A DNA stretch of 64,000 bases from Cytophagales bacterium (GTDB lineage: Bacteria > Bacteroidota > Bacteroidia > Cytophagales > Spirosomataceae). A program made the position numbers and the translations under genes. The stretch covers positions 1-64,000 of the forward strand of contig JAAFKE010000013.1 of the NCBI GenBank assembly GCA_013298215.1, written 5' to 3'. This document shows positions 1 through 9,556 of this stretch, in pieces. The notes under the pieces are model-generated. The model saw only the letters and a list, made by a program, of their open reading frames with translations. It was not told the origin of the DNA and ran no database searches. Every line of letters begins with the position of its first letter. The first letter of the stretch is position 1.

Positions 1-419
1 CCAAAGACCCCATCGACGAGGTGGTGCGCGGCTCAGAATTTATGCGCGTGAGCATGGCCGAGATGCACCCCTCGGTGATGTACGACCTCCAAAAATACCA
101 CCCCAGTGCGTGGAGTATTTTTCAGGATTACAAAAACTCGTACATGATTAACTTGATCCGAAAAAACCTCGGCCAAGGAATAGCGCAGGGCTTGTACCGC
201 GCCGACATGAACCCCGACATTATGGCGCGGTTCAGAATGGAGCAGGTAGAACTGGGGTTCAATACAGACGTTTTTCCAGTTGATCGATTCAACCCGATCG
301 ATGTGCAAATTGAGCTTATCCACCACTTTCTGAGGGGTATCTTAACCCCAAAAGGGTACGAACTTTACAACCAATATTTCAAACCAAATGCTATTAACAG
401 CCATCATTTTTTAACTTAA
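1..419 (+). CDS. TetR/AcrR-family regulator, C-terminal part (5' end outside window)
   Basis: The reading frame is already open at the left edge of the window and ends at 419, so only the last ~138 residues are visible. They form an alpha-helical, ligand-binding-type C-terminal domain (a YDLQKYHPSAW segment followed by amphipathic helices) like that of TetR/AcrR regulators; the DNA-binding HTH would lie upstream and cannot be seen. The gene ends 12 nt before a TolC gene and runs in the same direction as the TolC-adaptor-RND operon, the usual place for the local repressor of such a pump. The family call rests on this fragment and its context, so it is fairly but not fully secure. Confidence 0.7.
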   Translation, partial: KDPIDEVVRGSEFMRVSMAEMHPSVMYDLQKYHPSAWSIFQDYKNSYMINLIRKNLGQGIAQGLYRADMNPDIMARFRMEQVELGFNTDVFPVDRFNPIDVQIELIHHFLRGILTPKGYELYNQYFKPNAINSHHFLT

Positions 420-431
420 TTTTTCAAAAGC

Positions 432-1796
432 ATGATCCCAAAAACAGTACTTAAACGAGCATGGCCGCTGATCGGGCTGTGGTTTGTGGCCACCCAGGCA
501 TTTGCCCAACAGTCGTTTACTTTGCAGGAGGCCATAAGCTACGGCATCCAAAAAAACGTGAGCGTCAAAAACGCCGAAGTTGATGCCGAAAGTGCCAACT
601 CGCGCATTGGCGAGATTCGGTCCATCGGGCTGCCCCAAGTAGGTGCCAGCTTGAACTTGGTTCATAACCCGATCATCCAGCGGATTTTCTTGCCCCCTAC
701 TTTCGGCAACCCCAACGCTGGACCCGACGATCCGCCGATTGCCGCTAAGTTTGGCGTAAATTATGGGGGAGCGGCCAGCCTTACGGTCAATCAGCTGTTG
801 TTCAGTGCCACTTGGCTGCTGGGCCTCAAAGCCGCCGAGGCGTACCGCTCGCTGGCGCAAAAGCAAATCACGCAGAGCAAACTAATGGTGGTAGAGAACG
901 TGTCGAAAGCCTACTACGGCGTGCTGATAGCCGAAGAACGCGCCACTATTTTGAACCTAAACATCGGTAGGTTAGACTCGCTGGTGCGCGAAACGAGGAT
1001 ATTGAACCAAAACGGTTTCGTGGAAAAAATCGACATTGACCGCCTCGAAGTGCAGGTCAATAACCTCAAAACCGAACGCCAAAAGGTGCAAAACCTGGTA
1101 GAACTGAGCTACTATTTGCTCAAGTTTCAGATGGGTATTAAGTTAGACGAACCCATTGCGCTCGCCGACCGCATTACGGAGCAAAACGTGGCCCTCATCC
1201 AGCGCGATATGCTGAACCAGGAGAGGAGCTTCAATTACAACGACCGCATCGAATACAGTTTGTTGAAAGACCAAAAAAACTTAGCCGAAATGGACGTAAC
1301 CAACGTGCGGCGGCAGTACCTGCCCACCATTGCGGCTTTCGGAACGTATGGCTACAACATTGGCTTAGAAAAGTTTAGGATTTTTACCAATCCCTGGTTT
1401 AATAGTGCTACCGTGGGCTTGGCCTTTCAGGTGCCGATCTTCGACGGCTTTCAGAAAAAATACAAGCTGCAACAGAACCAGTTTACCGTCAAAAAAATAG
1501 ACCAGAGCATGGGTCTGCTCGAACAAAGCATTGATTTGCAGGTGAAAAGTGCCTCGGTCGGTATTACCAACGGCCTCGAAACACTCAAAACCCAGAAACG
1601 TAATTTGGAGCTTTCGCAAGAAATTGTGCGCGTCAGCAAGATCAAGTACAAGTCGGGCACTGGCTCCAACATTGAGGTGCTCAATGCCGAGTCGTCGCTC
1701 AAAGAATCTCAGACCAACTATTTTGCCGCCCTCTACGACTTGCTTTTATCGAAAGTAGATTTGGACAAGGCGCGCGGACAGTTACTTTTAAAATAG
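432..1796 (+). CDS. TolC-family outer membrane efflux protein
   Basis: A 454-residue protein with a Sec signal peptide (about residues 1-26, ending AFA before QQS) and two tandem outer-membrane-efflux (OEP) repeats rich in long helices. It would form the trimeric outer-membrane channel of a tripartite pump. The length fits the TolC family. It lies between the TetR-type gene (12 nt upstream) and the adaptor gene (25 nt downstream), and all are read in one direction, so it is probably cotranscribed with the adaptor and RND pump. The pumped substrate cannot be told from the sequence. Confidence 0.95.
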   Translation: MIPKTVLKRAWPLIGLWFVATQAFAQQSFTLQEAISYGIQKNVSVKNAEVDAESANSRIGEIRSIGLPQVGASLNLVHNPIIQRIFLPPTFGNPNAGPDDPPIAAKFGVNYGGAASLTVNQLLFSATWLLGLKAAEAYRSLAQKQITQSKLMVVENVSKAYYGVLIAEERATILNLNIGRLDSLVRETRILNQNGFVEKIDIDRLEVQVNNLKTERQKVQNLVELSYYLLKFQMGIKLDEPIALADRITEQNVALIQRDMLNQERSFNYNDRIEYSLLKDQKNLAEMDVTNVRRQYLPTIAAFGTYGYNIGLEKFRIFTNPWFNSATVGLAFQVPIFDGFQKKYKLQQNQFTVKKIDQSMGLLEQSIDLQVKSASVGITNGLETLKTQKRNLELSQEIVRVSKIKYKSGTGSNIEVLNAESSLKESQTNYFAALYDLLLSKVDLDKARGQLLLK

Positions 1797-1821
1797 ACAA
1801 CCACCAGAAAAACAATATATT

Positions 1822-2958
1822 ATGAAAAAAGTAACCTATTTTCTATCATTAACAGCCCTGTTTATTGCGCAATCGTGCGGCCCCAAAGCCGACAACTCGC
1901 TGGGCGGCAAAAAAGCCGAGCTGGCCACGCTGAAATCGCAGAGTAAAGAAATAGCCCAAAAAATAACGACGTTAGAAGCCGAAGTTCTTAAACTTGATCC
2001 CGCCAGCCGGGCCGCCGAAAAAATAAAGGCCGTTGTGGTAGCACCCCTCGTGGCCCGCACTTTCAGCAGTTTTATTGATATCCAAGGCACGGTGGAGGCC
2101 AAAAATATCGTGATGGTCACGCCGCGATCGGCGGGAGCATACACGGCCATCTACGTAAAAGAAGGCGATGCCGTGGCAAAGGGGCAAATAGTAGCGCGGC
2201 TCGACGACGCCATTGTGCGGGAATCGATCGAAGAAATTAAAAATCAATTGAGCCTCGCCACGCTTTTATACGAAAAACAAAAGGGACTCTGGGACCAGAA
2301 AATCGGGACGGAGTTGCAGTATTTGCAAGCCCAAAACGGCAAAGATGCCCTCGAAAAACGGCTGGCAACCACCAAAACGCAGCTGGGAATGTCGGCGGTG
2401 ATGGCCCCGATGAGCGGCGTGATAGATCAGATGATGGCCAAAGTAGGCGACATGGGAATGCCCGGCGCACCACTGGCGCGGGTCATTAATTTGGGATCGT
2501 TGAAGGCAACGGCCAACGTGGGCGATACCTACCTAAAAAACGTGCGGATGGGCGACCCCGTGCTGGTGAAACTGCCAGACCTGGGCAAAGAAATGAACGC
2601 ACGCATTAATTTTGTGAGCAAGATTGTGAACCCCGCCAGCAGGACTTTCAAAGTTGAAGCGTCGATTCCGAGCAGTGCCGACATAAAACCCAACATGGTG
2701 TCGATGCTCCGAATTACCGACAAAACCACGCCCAACGCCATTGCCATCAACCAAAATTATATTCAGAATACCGAAGACGGCGAAATTGTTTACGTGGCCG
2801 TGGAAGAAGGTGGCAAAAAAATAGCGCGGGCGCGCAAAATAAAAACGGGCGCAGCATACGCCGGCGAAATAGAAATTACGAACGGCCTCAAAGCGGGCGA
2901 CGTGTTGATTACTGAAGGATACCAAGAACTGGTGGATGGCCAAATTATTAGCTACTAA
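1822..2958 (+). CDS. RND efflux periplasmic adaptor (membrane fusion protein), lipoprotein
   Basis: A 378-residue HlyD/AcrA-type adaptor. The N-terminus is a lipoprotein signal with a lipobox ending in Cys19 (LFIAQSC), so it is probably lipid-anchored. Residues ~28-58 form a charged, heptad-like coiled coil ahead of the usual biotinyl-lipoyl-like domain (GDAVAKGQIVARLDD), followed by the second hairpin, beta-barrel and membrane-proximal domains. It should link the RND pump 1 nt downstream to the TolC channel upstream. The extra N-terminal coiled coil is more typical of Bacteroidota adaptors than of AcrA itself. Confidence 0.95.
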   Translation: MKKVTYFLSLTALFIAQSCGPKADNSLGGKKAELATLKSQSKEIAQKITTLEAEVLKLDPASRAAEKIKAVVVAPLVARTFSSFIDIQGTVEAKNIVMVTPRSAGAYTAIYVKEGDAVAKGQIVARLDDAIVRESIEEIKNQLSLATLLYEKQKGLWDQKIGTELQYLQAQNGKDALEKRLATTKTQLGMSAVMAPMSGVIDQMMAKVGDMGMPGAPLARVINLGSLKATANVGDTYLKNVRMGDPVLVKLPDLGKEMNARINFVSKIVNPASRTFKVEASIPSSADIKPNMVSMLRITDKTTPNAIAINQNYIQNTEDGEIVYVAVEEGGKKIARARKIKTGAAYAGEIEITNGLKAGDVLITEGYQELVDGQIISY

Positions 2959-2959
2959 C

Positions 2960-5900
2960 ATGGAACAAGAAAAACTAAAAGATTTTGCCATCACGAGGTG
3001 GTGCGTAGAAAACAAAACGACGATCTATATTTTTACGATCCTGATCTCGCTGACGGGTCTGTACGTTTATCTGACACTGCCCAAGGAGCAATTTCCCGAA
3101 ATTGCGGTGCCCACAATTATCGTCTCGACGATATACCCAGGAGCGAGCCCGTCGGACATTGAAAACGTGATTTCTAAGCCGATTGAAAAACAGCTCAAAT
3201 CGGTGGCGGGAGTCAGCAAGGTGAAGTCGAACTCTATTCAAGACTTTTCGCTCTTGACGGTGGAGTTTGACACGGGCATTGAAACCAACATTGCCAAGCA
3301 GCGCGTGGCCGATGCCGTGGACAAAGCCCAGAAAGACCTGCCCAACGATATGCAACAAGACCCGCAGGTGCAGGAGGTAAACTTCTCGGAGTTTCCGATT
3401 ATGAACATCAATTTGGCGGGAAATTATCCGCTCAATAAACTCAAACAATACGCCGACGCGTTGCAGGACGACATTGAGTCGATGCCCGAAATTACGCGGG
3501 TGGACATAGTGGGCGCGCTCGACCGCGAGATTCAGGTAAACGTGGACTTGTATAAAATGCAGGCCACCGGCGTTTCGTTTTTCGAAATCGAAAATGCCAT
3601 CAAAGGAGAGAACGTAAACATTTCGGGCGGCGAGCTGAACATCGATGACGTGCGTAGGAACATCCGCGTGACGGGCGAGTTCAGAGACGTGGCGGTGATT
3701 GGCGAGATTGCCGTGCGGTCGTCGACGGGCGCAACCGTGAAGCTCAAAGATGTGGCCGAGATCAAAGACGGCTACGCCGAAAAACAAAACTTTGCCCGCT
3801 TAGACGGCAAAACCGTCATTACCCTAAACGTGATAAAACGCGGCGGAGCCAACTTGATTTCGGCCGCCGAAAACATCGAAAAAACGCTGGCCCGCTACCA
3901 AGAATCTAAGTTTCCGGACGGGCTGAAGGTAAGCGTAACCAACGACCAATCGGCACGCACTAAGGTAGAACTCAACGACTTGATTAACACCGTAATTTTG
4001 GGCTTTATATTCGTGGTGTTGGTGCTGATGTTTTTTATGGGCGTAACCGATGCCATTTTTGTGGGACTTTCGGTGCCGCTTTCGGCGTTGATGGCCATGA
4101 TCTTTATGCCGAGTTTAGATTTTACGCTCAACACCATTGTGCTGTTTGCGTTTTTGTTGGGTTTGGGAATCGTGGTAGATGATGCCATCGTGGTGATCGA
4201 AAATGCCCACCGGATTTACAATAAAAACAAAAAACTGTCGGTAAACGAGGCCATTTCTTACGCCGCTGGGGAGGTTTTTGTGCCCGTTTTCACGGGAACA
4301 CTCACCACCATTGCCCCGTTTTTGCCGCTGCTCTTTTGGCCAGGCATCGTGGGCGAGTTCATGAAATACCTACCCCTCACGCTCATTCTGACGCTCTTCG
4401 CGTCGTTGTTTGTGGCCTATATTATTAACCCCGTCTTTGCGTCGTCGTTCATGGAGCGCACCGAAGACCACGCCCGCAAAGACCGCTCGGTGCGGTCTTT
4501 GTTGAAGCCCATCATTATTTTGGGCGTGCTCACCGCCATTGGCTACGTGGTGAACGTTGGGTTCGGAAACTTCTTTTTGTTTATTGCGATCTTGGTTGTT
4601 TTCAACCACTTTGTGCTCACACCGCTCATTATTCGGTTCCAAGAAAACGTGTTGCCGCGCTTCAAAAACGGCTACCGTCGCCTGATCTCGTTTGTTATCA
4701 CGGGCAAACGTCCCTACGCATTTGTGGCGGCGGCGGTGGTGCTTTTTGTGGGCACGGTTATGCTCACGGGGGCGGCAAAGCCCAAGGTGGAGTTCTTCCC
4801 CAGTGGCGACCCCGATTTTAACTACGTCTATGCCGTGATGCCCATTGGCACCAACGCCACCAAGACGGACTCGGTAATGAAAATTCTCGAAAAACGCGTA
4901 CAAAAAGCCATCGGCGGCGACTCGGTGGCAGTGGCCTCCATTATCACAAACGTGGGCATTGGCGCGGGAGACCCTTTCAACCCCGACCGCGTCATAACGC
5001 CCCACAAAGGTAAAATTACGGTGGCTTTCAAAAATGCCGAGGAGCGGATTCACTACGGTATTTCGAGCAACGCAATCTTAGACCGCGTGCGCGAGGCCAC
5101 CAAGGGCGTGGCGGGCGTAGAAGTAACGGCCGAACCCGAAAACAACGGCCCACCCACGGGCAAAGCCGTGACGATCGAGATTTCGGGCGAGGATTTTGAC
5201 CAATTGGTGCGCATCCAACGCCAAACCAAAGCGGCCATATCTAAGGCTGGCGTGCAGGGAATCGAAGAACTAAAATCTGACCTGGTACTGAACAAACCCG
5301 AAATTTTGGTGCAGATCGACCGCGACAAGGCCACCCGCGAGGGCATATCAACGGCCCAAATTGCCCTTCAGCTCCGCACGGCATTGTTTGGCAAAGAGGT
5401 CTCTAAGTATCGCGACGAAAAAGACGATTACCCGATTATGGTGCGATTACTCCAAGACGACCGCAACCAAATTGAGAAATTATTGAGCATGAACATCGTT
5501 TACCGCGACATGAACATGGACGGAATGTTGCGCGAAGTGCCCCTCAGCACGGTGGCCAGCATCAAATATGCCACCACGTTTTCGGGCATCAACCGCAAAA
5601 ACCAGGAGCGCGTCGTAACGCTGTCGTCCGATGTACTCAACGGTTTCAATGCCAACGACGTGAACGCCGAACTCCAAGATGTTTTCGATTCGCTGGTTAT
5701 TCCGCCTGGCTACTCGGTTAGGCTCTCGGGCGAGCAAGAGGAACAAGCCAAGTCGGCGTCGTTTTTGGGTGGTGCGTTTTTGTTGGCCATTGCGGCCATT
5801 TTCCTGATCTTAGTTACGCAGTTCAACTCGCTCACCAAACCACTCATTATATTCTTCACCATTGTGTTTAGTTTGATCGGCGTGTTGCTCGGTTTCATCA

Positions 5901-6370
5901 TCACTGGCAAAACCATTTCGGTCATCATGACGGGTGTGGGAATCATAGCCCTGGCGGGTATTGTGGTTAAAAACGGTATTTTGCTCATCGAGTTCACCGA
6001 AGAACTCCGCGACCGCGGCCTGTCGATGCGCGAGGCCATCATTGAGGCGGGGGCCACCCGCCTAACGCCCGTTTTGCTCACGGCCACGGCCTGTATTTTG
6101 GGCTTAGTACCGCTGGCGGTGGGCATGAACATCAATTTTATCACCATGTTCACCGAGCTTGACCCGCAGTTTTTTATCGGCGGTTTTAGCGCTGTTTTTT
6201 GGGGTTCGTTGGCCTACACCATCATTTTTGGGTTAAGTTTCTCCACATTCCTGACCTTGGTTATGGTGCCAGCGATGTACCACATCACCGAAAACCTGCG
6301 AAACCGCGCGGGCATGAGAACGCCCCGAGAAACCTACCAAGAAACCCCCGAGGAGGTAGAAATGGCCTAA
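2960..6370 (+). CDS. RND-family efflux permease (AcrB/HAE type)
   Basis: An inner-membrane proton-driven efflux pump of 1136 residues with two repeats of TM segments and large periplasmic loops. I chose ATG 2960, one nt after the adaptor stop, over an in-frame ATG at 2936 that would overlap the adaptor. With this start the proton-relay pair in TM4 (GIVVDDAIVVIEN) falls at Asp407-Asp408, the same numbering as in AcrB. The protein is ~90 residues longer than AcrB; the extra lies partly in a hydrophobic stretch after the first TM bundle. It completes a TetR-TolC-adaptor-RND operon. Confidence 0.96.
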   Translation: MEQEKLKDFAITRWCVENKTTIYIFTILISLTGLYVYLTLPKEQFPEIAVPTIIVSTIYPGASPSDIENVISKPIEKQLKSVAGVSKVKSNSIQDFSLLTVEFDTGIETNIAKQRVADAVDKAQKDLPNDMQQDPQVQEVNFSEFPIMNINLAGNYPLNKLKQYADALQDDIESMPEITRVDIVGALDREIQVNVDLYKMQATGVSFFEIENAIKGENVNISGGELNIDDVRRNIRVTGEFRDVAVIGEIAVRSSTGATVKLKDVAEIKDGYAEKQNFARLDGKTVITLNVIKRGGANLISAAENIEKTLARYQESKFPDGLKVSVTNDQSARTKVELNDLINTVILGFIFVVLVLMFFMGVTDAIFVGLSVPLSALMAMIFMPSLDFTLNTIVLFAFLLGLGIVVDDAIVVIENAHRIYNKNKKLSVNEAISYAAGEVFVPVFTGTLTTIAPFLPLLFWPGIVGEFMKYLPLTLILTLFASLFVAYIINPVFASSFMERTEDHARKDRSVRSLLKPIIILGVLTAIGYVVNVGFGNFFLFIAILVVFNHFVLTPLIIRFQENVLPRFKNGYRRLISFVITGKRPYAFVAAAVVLFVGTVMLTGAAKPKVEFFPSGDPDFNYVYAVMPIGTNATKTDSVMKILEKRVQKAIGGDSVAVASIITNVGIGAGDPFNPDRVITPHKGKITVAFKNAEERIHYGISSNAILDRVREATKGVAGVEVTAEPENNGPPTGKAVTIEISGEDFDQLVRIQRQTKAAISKAGVQGIEELKSDLVLNKPEILVQIDRDKATREGISTAQIALQLRTALFGKEVSKYRDEKDDYPIMVRLLQDDRNQIEKLLSMNIVYRDMNMDGMLREVPLSTVASIKYATTFSGINRKNQERVVTLSSDVLNGFNANDVNAELQDVFDSLVIPPGYSVRLSGEQEEQAKSASFLGGAFLLAIAAIFLILVTQFNSLTKPLIIFFTIVFSLIGVLLGFIITGKTISVIMTGVGIIALAGIVVKNGILLIEFTEELRDRGLSMREAIIEAGATRLTPVLLTATACILGLVPLAVGMNINFITMFTELDPQFFIGGFSAVFWGSLAYTIIFGLSFSTFLTLVMVPAMYHITENLRNRAGMRTPRETYQETPEEVEMA

Positions 6371-6379
6371 ACAATAACG

Positions 6380-6853
6380 ATGAAAAAAGTACTGAAACTC
6401 AAAAATTACGACGTACACTCCATAACAACCGCCACCGCCGACGGGCGGCGCAACGCCAACATTGCCACTTGGGTGATGCAAACGGCCATGGGCGGAAAAA
6501 TGCTGTGCGTGGCGTTGTATAAAATAGATTATACCATCGAACTCGTGAAGGTATCTAATGTGCTCAATGTCAATCTATTGGCCCAAGACCAGACGGGGCT
6601 AATCGCCAAACTGGGGCGCAAGAGCGGCCGCACGTCCGACAAATTTAGAAACCTGGCCTACGCCCTCGACGACCGCAACTGCCCGTACCTAACCCACGCC
6701 GTGGGCTACGTGCAGTGCCGCGTGGTGGGCAGCACCGATGCCGGCGACCACGAACTGTTCGTTTGCGAGGTTATAAAGCAGGTGACGCTGCACCCCGAAA
6801 AAAGCGTGATGACCAACGATTTCTTGCGCGAAAAAGGGTTCGTTCGCGGATAA
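6380..6853 (+). CDS. Flavin reductase-like domain protein
   Basis: A 157-residue protein of the flavin reductase-like (FMN-binding split-barrel) superfamily: the N-terminus (SITTATADGRRNANIATWVM) and the following segment match the family layout, in which FMN sits near the conserved Asn/Thr segment. It starts 9 nt after the RND pump gene and may be read with it, though no functional link is evident. It could supply reduced flavin to a partner oxygenase or act as a small NAD(P)H:FMN oxidoreductase; the substrate cannot be told. TAATTTTG at its stop codon (6851-6858) is probably part of the next promoter region. Confidence 0.85.
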   Translation: MKKVLKLKNYDVHSITTATADGRRNANIATWVMQTAMGGKMLCVALYKIDYTIELVKVSNVLNVNLLAQDQTGLIAKLGRKSGRTSDKFRNLAYALDDRNCPYLTHAVGYVQCRVVGSTDAGDHELFVCEVIKQVTLHPEKSVMTNDFLREKGFVRG

Positions 6854-6855
6854 TT

Positions 6856-6887
6856 TTGGCGAGACTCCGTATTTTAGGCTACTTTTG
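6856..6887 (+). promoter_or_regulatory. Bacteroidota-type promoter for panC
   Basis: TTG at 6856-6858, a 21-nt spacer and an exact TAnnTTTG -7 element (TACTTTTG, 6880-6887). The predicted transcript start would leave a leader of only about 15 nt before the panC ATG at 6906. Confidence 0.6.
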
Positions 6888-6905
6888 GGTGAATAATAGC
6901 ACAAT

Positions 6906-7748
6906 ATGGAGATTTTTAATTCTGTTTCGGCCCTGCGTCTTTACTTAGAAAGCCAGCGTAGAGACAACAAAAGCATCGGATTTGTGCCAACGATGGGCGC
7001 ACTGCACGCAGGGCACGGGTCGCTCATCACGGCATCTCGGGCGGGCAACGACCTGACGGTGTGCAGCATCTTTGTGAACCCAACCCAGTTTAATAATCCC
7101 GACGATCTGGCGCACTACCCACGCACGTTGGCCGCCGACTGCGCCATGCTCCAAGCGGCGGGCTGCGACGCCGTTTTTGCGCCCTCAGCCCAAGAAATGT
7201 ACCCCGAACCAGCAGTAGTCAAGTTTGATTTTGGTGCTTTGGAACGCGTCATGGAAGGCCAATTTCGGCCTGGGCATTTCAACGGTGTTGGCGTGGTGGT
7301 GAGCAAACTGTTTAATATTGTGCAACCCGACCGCGCGTACTTTGGCCAAAAAGACCTTCAACAAACGGCCGTTGTGCGCCAAATGATGGTGGACTTGGGT
7401 TTTCAGATCGAACTCCACATTTGCCCAACCCTGCGCGAGGCCGATGGCCTGGCCATGTCGTCGAGAAACGTTAATATATTGGCCCAGCACCGTCCAGCGG
7501 CTTCAACAATTTTCAGAATTTTGAACCAAGCCAAAACTTCGCTCCTTGCTGGTGAGTCCTCAAAAACGGCGCAAGTCCACGCAGCCGAGGCTTTTGCGTC
7601 GCAGCCCGATTTCAAATTAGCGTATTTCGAGATCGTAAACCTCCACACCCTGCAGCCCGTGGCCGCGTGCCAACCCGAAGGCCAGACGGCCATTTGCGCG
7701 GCAGCTTTTTTGGGCAAAGTACGTTTGATTGATAATGTCGTTTTTTAG
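6906..7748 (+). CDS. panC: Pantoate--beta-alanine ligase (pantothenate synthetase)
   Basis: Joins pantoate and beta-alanine using ATP, the last step of pantothenate (coenzyme A) synthesis; cytosolic. The 280-residue length is standard. The ATP-binding HxGH motif is seen as GALHAGHGSL (His34), and later signatures such as GVGVVVSKLFNIVQP, YFGQKD and the MSSRN loop are all present. panD, which makes the beta-alanine substrate, starts 57 nt downstream in the same direction, a common pairing. Confidence 0.97.
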   Translation: MEIFNSVSALRLYLESQRRDNKSIGFVPTMGALHAGHGSLITASRAGNDLTVCSIFVNPTQFNNPDDLAHYPRTLAADCAMLQAAGCDAVFAPSAQEMYPEPAVVKFDFGALERVMEGQFRPGHFNGVGVVVSKLFNIVQPDRAYFGQKDLQQTAVVRQMMVDLGFQIELHICPTLREADGLAMSSRNVNILAQHRPAASTIFRILNQAKTSLLAGESSKTAQVHAAEAFASQPDFKLAYFEIVNLHTLQPVAACQPEGQTAICAAAFLGKVRLIDNVVF

Positions 7749-7759
7749 GCTGACCTTTG
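7729..7759 (+). promoter_or_regulatory. Possible promoter for panD
   Basis: TTG at 7729-7731, a 20-nt spacer and GACCTTTG (7752-7759), one base away from TAnnTTTG. It overlaps the end of panC and could give panD its own transcript. Confidence 0.35.
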
Positions 7760-7805
7760 CGACGAACCAATGCTCTTTTAACCAACCTGAAAAGTTCACA
7801 AAGCC

Positions 7806-8153
7806 ATGTTAGTGACCATATTCAAGTCGAAAATTCACCGCGTAAAAGTAACCCAAGCCGAACTAAACTACGTGGGCAGCATCACCATCGACGAAGACCT
7901 GATGGACGCGGCTGGCCTCTACGAAAACGAACAAGTACACGTAGTAAACAACAACAACGGCGAACGGCTCGTTACGTATGTCATTAAGGGCCAGCGCGGT
8001 ACGGGCATTATTTGCTTGAACGGAGCCGCCGCCCGCAAAGCCGCAGTGGGCGACGTGGTCATCATAATTGCCTACGCCATGATGACCCCCGACGAAGCGC
8101 GGGCGTTTGAACCCACCATGGTTTTTCCAGACGTAAACAACCTACTAACCTAA
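7806..8153 (+). CDS. panD: Aspartate 1-decarboxylase (proenzyme)
   Basis: A pyruvoyl-dependent enzyme that makes beta-alanine from aspartate for pantothenate synthesis. At 115 residues it has the usual size. The self-cleavage site is visible as Gly24-Ser25 ([11 protein letters not shown]); Ser25 becomes the pyruvoyl group. Tyr in the [11 protein letters not shown] segment and the NGAAARKA loop also match. It follows panC, which uses its product. Confidence 0.97.
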   Translation: MLVTIFKSKIHRVKVTQAELNYVGSITIDEDLMDAAGLYENEQVHVVNNNNGERLVTYVIKGQRGTGIICLNGAAARKAAVGDVVIIIAYAMMTPDEARAFEPTMVFPDVNNLLT

Positions 8154-8191
8154 AAACTCCCCGCGTCTAAGCCCCGCCCATCCCCTCTCCC

Positions 8192-9421
8192 ATGATGAAA
8201 AACATACCCATCAAAATCTCCATATTTATCAATTATTTTGTTTTCGCTATTTTGCTCAATAGCGTGGGCATCGTCATTCAGAAGTCGATCAACGTATTCA
8301 AAACCAACGAGTTGCAAGCCAGCAACTTGGAGTTGGCCAAAGACCTGAGCATTCTGATCGTATCGTTTTTGGTGGGCTCGTTTTTGCCGCGCCTGGGCTA
8401 CAAACGCGGAATGTTGGCGGGTTTAGCCTTGGTTTTTGGTGGCTGTTTGCTCATGTATTTCGGCAATTCTTTCAACTCCGCCCTGCTGCTGTTTGGCATC
8501 GTGGGCGTAGCTTTTGCCCTCATTAAATTGTCGGTCTATTCGATGATCGGCCTGCTCACAGATTCGCCCAAGGCCCACAACTCTTTGATGAGCTCGATCG
8601 AGGGCTTTTTTATGCTGGGCATTGCGCTGGCCTATTTTCTGTTTCCTGCCTTTTATTCCGAAACCGACCCCAACGCCTGGCTGCGGGTTTACCTGGTCAT
8701 TGCGGGCATGGTGGCGGTGTCTTTTGTGTTTTTATTGTTGGCAAAGTTCGACGAATCTCAAATCCAAACGTCGGGTCAAAGCCTAAAAGAAGACTTCCTC
8801 GGAATGCTTAAACTCACCTCCCTGCCCATGGTGCTGGTCTTTATTGTTTGCGCCTTTTTGTTTGTCATGACCGAGCAGGGCATCATGTCGTGGCTGCCCA
8901 ATTTCAACGAAAAAATACTAAAACTCCCCGAAACAGTTTCGGTACAAATGGCCGCAATTTTGGCCATTTCTCTGGCCATTGGGCGCGTGCTGGCGGGGCA
9001 GCTCACCAAGCGTTTCTCGTGGTTGAGCATCCTGTCGGTTTGTTTGGTGGTTTCGATGTTTATTGTGGTGGCGGTGCTGCCCAAAACCACCTCGGTGGCG
9101 GCCAGCAACATTCAGTCGTTCACCGATATTCCGCTCATTGCTTTTGTTTTTCCGCTCATTGGTTTGTTCATCGCGCCCATTTACCCGCTCATCAACTCGG
9201 TCGTGTTGAGCGCATTACCCAAAAACAAACACAGTGCCATGACTGGCTTACTCACGGTGTTTTCGGCGTTGGGTGGCACCATCGGTTCGCGGATTATCGG
9301 CTGGCTTTTTATGACTACTGGCGGTGCATCGGCGTTTTACTTCACGCTCATTCCGATGGGTCTTTTGCTGATCGCACTCTTTGCGCTCAATCGCCTAACG
9401 GCAAAACCTAACTTGGTGTAG
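8192..9421 (+). CDS. MFS transporter
   Basis: A 409-residue major facilitator with about 12 TM segments, including the loop after TM2 (LGYKRG) and a cytoplasmic middle loop around residues 190-205 that separates two six-helix halves. The N-terminal half recalls FucP/TsgA-like transporters, but no substrate-specific motif is recognised. The gene starts with tandem ATG codons (8192 and 8195); either could serve. It follows panD by 38 nt and may be cotranscribed, but a role in pantothenate or beta-alanine transport would be speculation. Confidence 0.9.
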   Translation: MMKNIPIKISIFINYFVFAILLNSVGIVIQKSINVFKTNELQASNLELAKDLSILIVSFLVGSFLPRLGYKRGMLAGLALVFGGCLLMYFGNSFNSALLLFGIVGVAFALIKLSVYSMIGLLTDSPKAHNSLMSSIEGFFMLGIALAYFLFPAFYSETDPNAWLRVYLVIAGMVAVSFVFLLLAKFDESQIQTSGQSLKEDFLGMLKLTSLPMVLVFIVCAFLFVMTEQGIMSWLPNFNEKILKLPETVSVQMAAILAISLAIGRVLAGQLTKRFSWLSILSVCLVVSMFIVVAVLPKTTSVAASNIQSFTDIPLIAFVFPLIGLFIAPIYPLINSVVLSALPKNKHSAMTGLLTVFSALGGTIGSRIIGWLFMTTGGASAFYFTLIPMGLLLIALFALNRLTAKPNLV

Positions 9422-9556
9422 TCAGACAATTGTAATTGTATTGAGTGGATTAAACATAACTATATAAAGTTTTTTTGTTATCATTCGGTGATAATGTACC
9501 ATATTTTCACGGAAAGATTTAACTTTCGGACGTTTTCTAAAGTATAATCCCAAACC

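Noticed and set aside
2936-2959. An earlier ATG for the RND pump
   Set aside because: ATG 2960 directly follows the adaptor stop and places Asp407/Asp408 as in AcrB.
9478-9494. TTATCA/TGATAA hairpin before the FabH-like gene
   Set aside because: It has no T run after it on either strand and is short; it may be an operator, but there is nothing more to support it.
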